Of a stretch of DNA of 64,000 nucleotides, positions 55,501-64,000 are shown one piece after another; within the stretch, counting starts at the first letter, position 1, and every line of letters begins with the position of its first letter. The notes under the pieces are model-generated. The model did not search any database and had not been told where the DNA came from. It was given only the letters and a program-made list of their open reading frames with translations. This DNA is from Rhypophila decipiens (lineage: Eukaryota > Ascomycota > Sordariomycetes > Sordariales > Naviculisporaceae). The position numbers and the translations under genes were made by a program. Location: positions 62,001 to 126,000 of the forward strand of contig MU858057.1 in assembly GCA_033297075.1 (NCBI GenBank), written 5' to 3'.

Positions 55501-58113
55501 CATTGTCGCTGTGTTGCAGTCTCCAGAACTTGGAGATGTCGTACACCTTTCCGTTGATGCTCACCCAGAAATCATCTTCTCCGTTATGGTTTGTCACCTC
55601 GCTCTGGGTCCAGGCCTTGTTCAAGTTGGGGCAGAGGAGACGGCCAAAGATGATGATCCAGAAGATGATCAAGCCGTTGATGAGTAAGATGAGGAAGCAG
55701 AGGACAAGCTTTTCACGCCAGGCCATGCGAACATCGGGACGCTTCATGCGTCCGACATATCGCAAGAAGGGCGAGGGGATCCAAAACGTGAGAGCCCATA
55801 CAAGGGCGACCCAGGCTTTTCTCGAGCGAGTGATGGGGTTCTCTTCGATCTTCTTCCCGTTGGCGAGCTCGCCATCGAGATTCTGGACGAACTCGCCCTC
55901 GCTGTCGAAATAGACCTGGCCTTTGTACGTGTCGCCCTTGTTGCCCAGGCCGTAGTCGCCGGTGGCGACATTGCGCATCCCCGTCATGTTGGTAGGCGCG
56001 ATGGAGGGCGCCGCGAGGTTGCGGGGCGCGCTGAGGTTGGCCTGGCTCATGGTGCGCTGATTTACCAGTTGCTCGAAGCTGCCATTTGACGACGGGTCGG
56101 CAAAGGGACCCTGAGGCGGGGCAAAGAAGCCGCTTCCGGTTGTCGAGTAGCCAGAGCCCAAGGTCGCAGGGGGCATCATGTTGGGCATGCTTCCGAGCCT
56201 CTCGGCCTCCATGGGCTTCAGGTCAAGCATGCTCTCTGCCTCCCACCACGCGTTCTCCCTCATCCATATCCTCTCGGTCCCGACAACGACCTCGCCATTG
56301 CTCCAGCCACGCTCCAAGACCCAGCTCTCGATGCCATCCCGACCATCCATGCACCCGAGAATGCGGTAGCGCGAGACAAACTCCTCGAGGTCAAAATCGG
56401 CTGTGAAATCAAGGTGCTTGTTTCGCCTGTTGGCCCATTCGGGCAATCTCCAGGCACGAAGCTGCCGCGAGACGGTGCCCGCGGACCAGGCAGATGTGAT
56501 GGAGGGCAGGCTTGCCAGGCTGGCTGGGGACTCGTCTGTGGGGTGTATGCAGAGATGATACCAGACACGGCTGCTGCTGAAGAGAGCAGCCAGGTCGACT
56601 CGCCCATTGCGGCCAAGGTTGATGCCCTGGGAAGCCACAGGGTAAAGGAGCTTTTTCAAGAAGCCTTCGTCTTCAGATGCAAACGCAATCTTCTCCAAGA
56701 CCTCCTCGCGCTTCTCCAGTATGTGCTGTCTCTCCCTTCCGACAGTGCCGACCATGATGCCAAGCTCGGGACCGCACTCGGCCACGGCATTTTGCATCTC
56801 CCTCAACACAGAGCTGCCAGCTGGCACGACATCGACGCCATCTGCCTTCATCTCCGAGTTGATGCCCTGGCTATCGTCAAAGATGCCCCGCATGGCCACG
56901 GCCTTGCCCAGGTTCGGGTCTGGGATCTCGAGAACAGTCAGGCAAACGGTGTCGCCAGTGTCCTCATTGGTGTTGGGAGTCCGCGCCCCGCCATCGCTGG
57001 AAGCATCACCATCCTTGATTCTGACCATGTGGGCGGCAATGGCCTCGTTGGCCTTGGTAATCACCCAGTCGACCAGAGCCTCGTAGAGGCCGCCGATCAA
57101 TGTCCTCCTGTCCTCGGTGCTGCACTGTCTGGCGAGAACCTCGGGCTCCATGCCGAGAAGTCCGCCCACATCTTCGCAGACCTCGTCCAAGACCTCCTCA
57201 TCGACGCCATAGTCTAGTGTGTTGCCCAGTTTGAGAAGGCCGGCAAGGGTGGAAATAAAGTTACGGTGGGAGGAGCCTTTGATGCCAATCTCCTTGAGGG
57301 CAGCCCGGAAGTCGTCGGCGGCAGCGGCGTCATCGGCAGTAGGGAGGTAGGAAGGGGGATCGTAGGTGCCGGACCTGGCGAGGAGGGCGTAGTTGGAGGC
57401 CGCCTTGAGTCCGAGAAACTCTCTCTCGGCCGGGGTCGAGGCCGATGTGAGGAGATAATAAAACACGTCAAAGGCGCGATATCCGGCCTCGGCTGGGATG
57501 TTCAGCAGCCCCTTGTCTGTGTCAATTCCACCTTGTGAGAGAGCAAGCGATGCCGCCGTCAAGTTTCCGGCGAGATTGAGCGTCAAGGTGACACCAAGAG
57601 CTGTTTGTCTGGGCGTGGAGGGATTAGATGGGGTGACGCAGCGGATGAAGGGCTCGATGGCCTCGAGGGCCTTGAAGAGGGTCGAGGGAATCGAGAGAGG
57701 AAGAGTGGACAGGAAGGGTCGCAAAAGTGAAGGCGTCGACGAGTGTAGCGACCTATCAAGAGTTAGTCCATGGCTAGTTAACAGAAGACCATACGAGACA
57801 CTAACCCAAGGACAATGCATCCATCTTCGGCACGCCGACGAGCATGTTCCCATGCTCTGGCGGCCAAGGCAGGGTCAACAGTCCCTCCTACGTTTCCATC
57901 GGGCCCGATCTGAGTAGCCGTGAGCCATGTGTTTACCACAAGGCTGGTACCGGCATCGAGTCTATATGGTTGTCCGGAGAGATAGATGTTGTGGACTGCG
58001 TTTAACAGAGTCGTCGTCGAGACCTGTGACGACTGCTGACCGGCGCCTCGGGGTCCACCCATGCCACCGCCCTCGGAGCCGGCCATGGAGTACATGGACA
58101 TGCGGTTCGCCAT
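52572..58113 (-). CDS. Class VII chitin synthase with P-loop-less myosin-like domain, 1810 aa
   Basis: Exons are 58113-57806, 57752-54060 and 54003-52572, with introns of 53 and 56 nt. The first 750 residues or so resemble a shortened myosin motor but lack the P-loop; at its place the sequence reads [15 protein letters not shown] cytochrome b5-like segment ([14 protein letters not shown]) comes before the family-2 glycosyltransferase domain. Chitin synthase motifs include the first strand near [16 protein letters not shown], the LLMVDADT acidic motif, [18 protein letters not shown] at about 1376-1379 and QRRRW at 1416-1420. Several C-terminal membrane spans follow, then a DEK-type C-terminal domain ([18 protein letters not shown]). 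It polymerises UDP-GlcNAc into chitin at the plasma membrane. Absence of motor motifs and the head-to-head position with class V identify class VII (A. nidulans csmB type). Confidence 0.95.
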
Positions 58114-61100
58114 TTTGATCTCGTCCCGCAGCAATGACTATCGGGAAGAAGGAGGCAAGTCCCTCCTGGGACACGGATGTTGAGGGGGAGCCGTCTTCAG
58201 GGAGACGGGGACTTGGTATGTTACTCCTCACGCGTCAACTAAGATCGGACAGGCCCTAGATTTTGGGTTTTGCGCTTCTCAACGGTCTTGTCTCCCGTCG
58301 AGTATAGAGATATTATGGGAGCGAGCGATGGTGGATATCAAGGCTGGTGGTGGTAGAGGCGTATGCAAGCTGCGAGCTGGTCGCTCAAGCAACGCGCCGA
58401 GTTTTGGTTCCGTTCGATTCTGTTTTCGGGACGAAAACGACGTGAGAAAAAAACAAAACAAGAACCCCAAACCAGTATTAACGACCGAATTAGAAGTAGG
58501 GAGTAGAATAAAACACCACCAAAGCGAGTGAGGCGGCTACGTCAGTAAAAGTCTAGGTAGAAAAAGCGAACGTCTGGAAAAAAGACCCTCGACGGCGACG
58601 GAATGTGTGTTCAAGCAAACGGAACGGCAGAACGAGTCTTCAGTGTGGACGGAGTAGCAGTGTGTAGCACAGGAGGAGCCAGCAAGCCAAAGCCCAGGCT
58701 CTTGGGTGCTGCTGGTGTCGGGGTGGGCGGTTTGTTCCCAGAAAAGATCATCACCCCCGGTCTCGCGTAGTATTACGGCGGTCCATAGGAACAACTTGCG
58801 CATTCATTCAGGCCATGTTCCCTGTACGTACCGCACAGCCAAGTAAAATGTGGGGATGGAACACGCCTGATTTGCGGCGATTGGCGAGGTACGTACCGTC
58901 CAAATCTACCAATCCTGGGCCAGCCTGCCGATCTGGAATGCGAAGTTTTCGGGTTTGGTGAATAGCCAATAAGAATTCAGATAGCATTTGCAGTTAACGA
59001 GGTCTGACTTTTTCAGTGTGTAACCCGAACGATGTGCAAAAAGGATCCGATCCGCCCCTCCTGTTGGCCAAGCATCGTCAAAGTTGAACGAAGCAGAAAG
59101 AAAGGCTCAGCAACTGTTTTTGCAGCAACAGAATCCCGAAAAGTGGCGCCTCTCCAGCAACCCACACCGTAGGCGATGTTGTTACTCCATTCTCAGTTGC
59201 AGCTCCAGACACATCTATCCATTCAGTTCAGTCCGATTCTCCTCATGGTCCCCGCCAGAACGTGGGTGGCGTCGCCTGATCAGCCCCGAAAATTGTTTGG
59301 ACAGTGTTGCGAGAAGTGCCAAGCAGGTACAGACCTCCGTAGAGTGGCCCAGTCATTGTGTTGGGTCTCCCCTTTGGGTGCGGTGCTGGGAGTTCCTGTT
59401 CCTAAAAAAAGGACAGCTTGAATACGAGAGGCCTGCCACATTGTGCTAACACTTTTTTTTAAACCCCACCACACACGCATGTCATCATTCGTGATCGCTA
59501 CAACCGAATCGTTGGTTCATGCAAGACTCCGAGCATGAGGTGGTAGCAGAGAGATGAAAACCTGTGCTCGGCATGTGGTCGATTTGGTTAAGGAATTGGC
59601 CATCCGGAATACGAGAATTGAGTGACTGGATCCCCGATGTCGTGACAGTTTAGTGTTTCCAGGAGGCTTTCGTTTTGCAACAACAAACAGGCCATGAAAG
59701 TGGTGGACTTGGTTGTAACTTTTGGCAGTGATCTTTGGCTTGGGCCATGGACACGCCGGGATTTTTAGAAGGCATGATCCCGCTTCCCCGCCTGCCCGGG
59801 TAGATGCATTGCTCGTCCTCAAGTGATCGATAAAAGGATATTCCTAAATCCAATGCGGGTCCTCATTAATGGCAACCATCCCACCAACCGGAGCCTTTCA
59901 TTTTCTTCGTCCATCGCCGCAAAATCGATGATGAAAAAAGCACAAACACGCCGCCCCTGAAATATCCCTGTCGGCCCCTATTTTACTCGCCACTAATCCG
60001 TATTCTGCTCCAGCACGGCGAGGAAACCGCAACGTTTCTTGAGAGGCAGATCATCATTGATTGATGGAGTTTTTAGCCATGGCAGCTCAGACTTGCTCCG
60101 AAGCAAAGCGTGCAGCAGTCACTCGGCGACCCAAGGCATTGCTGGCATGTCTCAACAAGTGCTTGCATTCCACCAAGTTCTCGGACCTCCATCTCTTCAC
60201 CTTGCAGTTCGTCCGACCAGCAGCTTGAACAGACGCTTGAGCAGGAACAAGAACAGAGCGTCAAGTTGGTCTGAACCTAATGTTAACAGGGTCCTGCGAT
60301 GTTCGGCCAAGGTTTTGGTGCTTCGTTTTATTGTTTCTTCATGCAGCCCCAAGGGATCGACTTGAAATCCCAGGTTCACTGCAAGAAACGGACGGCACAA
60401 AATATCAGGATCCAGAGACTGCACAGGTGGCAGAACCAGCAAATTTTTACATATATAACCCGTATCCGCCCGTCGATCGGATTGGCTCGTCTTGTTACAG
60501 CGCCCGTATCCGTATAAAGAGCTGATGGCAGCTGCAATTCGAGGTCCGGTATCCGTATCCGTAACCAACACGCTCCTTCAAAACATGTCGAGGCGAAGCA
60601 CAGCCAAAGGAACAATGGCAGCTGACTGGAATATGGCAATTTGCGGCGGTCATATTGAACATTTCTAGGAGATGATTGCTCCATGATGTTGACGCCATTT
60701 TAACATTGACAATTAACAGTAGTAACTGGCTTTATTCCCTGGTCCTGGTCCTCGTCGTGGAGCTTGCTACGGCTGGCACGGCACCACTGTGAGAGGCTTC
60801 TTACCCCGGACGCTAGAGCAGCCTGCAGCTGGGACTGCCGGCCTCGTCTTTGATCTGGCGGGCTATTTCCGTTTGGTTGGTCGTCAGTTACTAACAAGTA
60901 GACTGATTGGGCCTGCTGTATATCATCACAATCATGGCCGTTCTGCAGCCTTTCAAGCCAACAAAATGCGAGGATTTCCGCCCGGGCAGTCTGAAACGCT
61001 GCTGTGTTAGTTTGTCATCTCAAACACTCCACGTCAGTGGATATTCTCGCAGTCTTTGCCTTCAGCCAGAGCCCAGAGCGAGGCACAAGTGTTCTTTCGG

Positions 61101-62141
61101 ACAGGCTGCCGCTGCAACTTTCGCAACAATTGCTGTGCACTAGAAAATTCTAGCGAGGCGGCCACGGATAGAAGGATATAAACCCGTCGCGGTAACTTCA
61201 ACACGGCCCCGACCAGGATGCTGTCATGAGGCGCCACTAGACCAGGATACTCCCCGGCTAATGGCCCACGCCCAGGGAATTGCGCTGGACTCAAGCGTGA
61301 TGGTGGGCAAGCCGTCTTTCCAGATGAATCTCAACATCAATATCTTGAGCTTTTGAGAGTGACGGAGATAACATTCTTGGAGGGAGTTTGATGATGATGG
61401 AGTAAAACGGGCTGGACCGTGGGCTGTTGCGTTCCTGTCCACTCCTCCGAATGCATTGTTTATTTTGAACCACAACAAACCCAGCCATGCCGGCTTAGAC
61501 CCGAGACACAGAGACTGCAGCCAATCAGAACCGGGTCCCGACGAGGTACTTCGTATTGTGGACTTTGCGCAAGTGGTTCGTGTGGCCACCCGTAGCAAGG
61601 GGCGAGACGGACTGGAGGACGAGAAAACACACCAGTCCCTTTTTTCCCCGTCACGGTGCACAAGGCCCCATACCTAGCCCAGCAAGTTGGATTTGTAGCA
61701 TTCGCGGTGGGATCATAGGCTCCAAAAAAGCTTCATCGACATTTTTGGAGTGTTTGTGCTTCCCCTTTGTTCCATCTTTCCAAATTCTGGACTCTCGTTT
61801 AGACGTTTTGTACATGACGTTCGTTATAATTTTTTGTTGATATTTCCTCCGATGATCTAGACAGCCGCCGAGACCGCCCCTATTTGTTCGATCCGGCTCT
61901 GTTGTTGGCTTCGACTACGGATATCCTAGCGACCTTTTATTTTTAATATTGAGAAAGGCCAGTCCGGCTGCCTGCCACAGACCGTCACCGAGACTACACA
62001 GAGTCAAACGCAGAGAGAATCCCGCGACGCCGTCTCCAAGACACCTCTGACTTTGTTGACATTGTCGCCGCCCGGCCCGTCAGCCTCGATTGAAAGGTCT
62101 CTTCGCGTGCCCTTGACGGCTCCGGCCACGTCGTGGCAACC
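58114..62141. promoter_or_regulatory. Divergent 4-kb promoter region of the class VII and class V chitin synthase genes
   Basis: No protein gene can be supported inside. The sequence holds the leaders of both genes, C/T-rich at about 58140-58330 (minus sense) and at 61980-62140 (plus sense). Four copies of GTATCCG lie between 60462 and 60560, one of them continuing into GTATAAAGAG. Several ATG-poor ORFs of 60-150 codons are scattered without domains. Head-to-head spacing of this order suggests shared control of both synthases. Confidence 0.6.
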
Positions 62142-64000
62142 ATGGCTCTCAATCTTCCGCCGCTCGGTGGTGGAGGAGGCGGAGGGGCTCACACTCAACC
62201 TTCTCTCCCCTCGTTGCCGGCCCATCTCCAGTCGGACACTCACCTGACGGCACACCTGGCCAGTCGCTTCCACGTCTCGATTCCCGTTTCTCGCTTGTCG
62301 TCCCACGCGCTCATTTCCATCAACACGTACACATCCAGCACGCCCAAGGGAGATGGCGCCAAGGAGTCCAGCGCCCAGGGCGGTGCAGAGGACATGGCCG
62401 AACGGGCCTTTATCCGTCTAGGCCATCGTTCCGAGAACCAGGCGATTCTTTTCTTGTACGTCGTACAATCCTATTAACCATGTCAAATATCACTAACAAA
62501 ACAACAGGGGAGAATCAGGCTCCGGCAAGACAACAATCCGCTCCCACCTCCTGACGGCACTGCTCAACAAATCCACCACGCCGCTCTCCCAAAAAGTATC
62601 CCTGGCCGCCTACGTCTTCGATACCCTGACGACAACCAAGACAGCCACCACGCCCACCGCCTCCAAGGCCGGTCTATTCTACGAGCTGCAATACGATACG
62701 TCGTCCACGACCAATCCCATTCTCATCGGTGCCAAGTTGCTCGATCACAGACTGGAGAGAAGCAGGATAGCTGATGTCCCCACGGGCGAACGCAATTTTC
62801 ATGTCTTGTACTATCTCCTGGCTGGTACTTCAGCCGCGGAAAAGACCCATCTTGGTCTGGACGAGGTGGCTGGTGCGGGAGTGAACAAGAGATGGAAGTA
62901 CCTCGGGCATCCTACCCAGCTGAAAGTGGGCATCAACGACGCCGAGGGCTTCCAATTGTTCAAGACAGCGCTCCGCAAGCTCGAGTTTCCACGCAGCGAA
63001 ATTGCAGAGATCTGCCAGATCCTCGCCAGCATCCTGCATATTGGACAGCTAGAGTTTGAGAGCACCTCCAGCACGACAGTGACGGGCGATGACAGCGGTG
63101 GATTCTCCCACGAGGGCGGACAGACAGTCACGGCAGTCAAGAACAAGGATGTCCTGGGCATCGTGGCTGCCTTTCTGGGCGTCAGCGCAAGTGACCTGCA
63201 AAGCACAATGGGCTACAAGACAAAAATGATTCACAAGGAGCGAGTGACCGTCATGCTGGACCCGTCGGGCGCGAGGGCCAATGCGAATGAACTCGCGCGT
63301 ACGCTCTACTCTTTGCTGGTGGCCTACGTGATTGAGACTATCAACCAGAAACTCTGCGCCGCGGAGGAGAGCATCGTCAACACCGTGTCGATTATCGATT
63401 TCCCGGGGTTCCAGCAGCAATCTTCTACTGGCTCGGCACTGGATCAGCTGCTTAACAATGCGGCCACGGAGAGTATCTATAACCTTGCTTTGCAAAACTT
63501 TTTTGACCGCAAGGCGGATATGCTCGAGACTGAGGAGGTCACTGTCCCTGCTACTTCGTACTTTGACAATTCGGATGCCGTGAAAGGCTTGCTAAAGCCC
63601 GGAAACGGTCTGCTCTCCATCCTCGACGACCAAACCCGCCGCCATCGCACCGACATGCAGTTGCTCGAGAGCTTGCGGAAGAGATTCGAGGGCAAGAACC
63701 CAGCTATCCAAGTTGGCTCAGCAACCGCCAAACTGCCCGGTAGCAATTTCTTGACGGAGAACACAACCGCCACCTTCACAGTCAAGCACTACGCCGGAGA
63801 GGTGGACTACCCCGTCAAGAACCTCGTCGAGGAAAACGGCGAGGTCATCTCGGGGGATCTGATGAACCTGATCAACTCGTCCAAGAGCGCCTTCGTGGCG
63901 CGACTGTTTGGACAAGAGGCTTTGCAGACTGTCGTTCATCCCCAGGAGCGGACGACGGTTATGCAGGCGAGTGTCAGTTCCAAACCGATGCGTGCGCCTA
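62142..64000 (+). CDS. Class V chitin synthase with myosin motor domain (N-terminal part, cut by window end)
   Basis: Exons are 62142-62455 and 62508 to beyond 64000; the intron of 52 nt is GTACGT, ACTAACA, ACAG. The ATG at 62142 (caaccATGG) starts [15 protein letters not shown]. The visible 600 residues are a myosin motor domain: the P-loop GESGSGKTT at residues 106-114, a shortened switch-I region around [22 protein letters not shown], and switch II as [10 protein letters not shown], where conventional myosins have Dxx[15 protein letters not shown] and LMNLINSS lie near the end. The synthase domain lies past the window. Class V enzymes (A. nidulans csmA type) travel along actin to hyphal tips and septa and make cell-wall chitin there. 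The divergent class VII gene confirms the assignment. Confidence 0.96.

Noticed and set aside
54044..55687. 547-codon plus-strand ORF inside the class VII chitin synthase gene
   Set aside because: It is fully antisense to the conserved synthase domain and mirrors its GC-rich codons; no domain of its own and no ATG in a good context.

Overview
The window is nuclear DNA of a filamentous ascomycete, most likely a Sordariomycete. The reasons are short GT-AG introns (about 48-143 nt) with CTAAC/CTGAC-like branch points, TTAGGG-type repeats, an intron-bearing tRNA-Ala, a Zn(II)2Cys6 regulator, a DUF3433 membrane protein, and a head-to-head pair of class VII and class V chitin synthase genes. Almost every gene had to be assembled across introns; every exon set given with coordinates keeps one open frame through its joins, apart from the class V gene, which the window cuts, and the unresolved 5' end of the membrane protein at 24280-25467.

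Layout. 1-12 kb: a HAD phosphatase (1012-2034 +), a tRNA-Ala (2631-2729 -), a foldback repeat and a tRNA-like relic, a small Asn/Ser-rich ORF (4210-4497 -), a secreted S41-type peptidase with a GPI-like tail (5046-7568 -), and a 741-aa protein of unknown function (9640-11865 +). 12-34 kb is gene-poor and looks accessory: a tiny Ser-rich gene (14894-15174 +), a tRNA-Glu, a decayed gene (21030-21790 -) with a 337-bp inverted-repeat transposon in its 5' leader, two small secreted cysteine-rich proteins (22604-23106 - and 31415-32041 -), a single-pass membrane protein (24280-25467 -), a Zn2Cys6 transcription factor (26765-28893 -) and a Cdc25/rhodanese-like phosphatase (32950-33480 -). 34-64 kb is gene-dense and conserved: a membrane protein with a signal peptide (34598-36267 +), a Pom33/TMEM33 homologue (37289-38508 +), a PTEN/Tep1 phosphatase (40375-42408 +), PRPP synthetase (43347-44891 +), a DUF3433 protein (47916-51763 +), class VII chitin synthase (52572-58113 -) and class V chitin synthase with a myosin motor (62142 to beyond the window, +).

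How parts connect. The two chitin synthases share a 4-kb divergent promoter and act together in polarised cell-wall synthesis. Both have a phase-2 intron at the same aligned codon, exactly where the ATP-binding P-loop lies in class V and is missing in class VII, which points to an old inverted duplication. In the accessory part, the decayed gene and the 185-aa secreted-protein gene share a homologous promoter/leader segment although their coding regions do not look alike. The intact copy gives the empty-site comparison for the transposon. Other points: a 7-nt micro-exon in PRPP synthetase, and an in-frame stop in the PTEN homologue followed by 54 more open codons.
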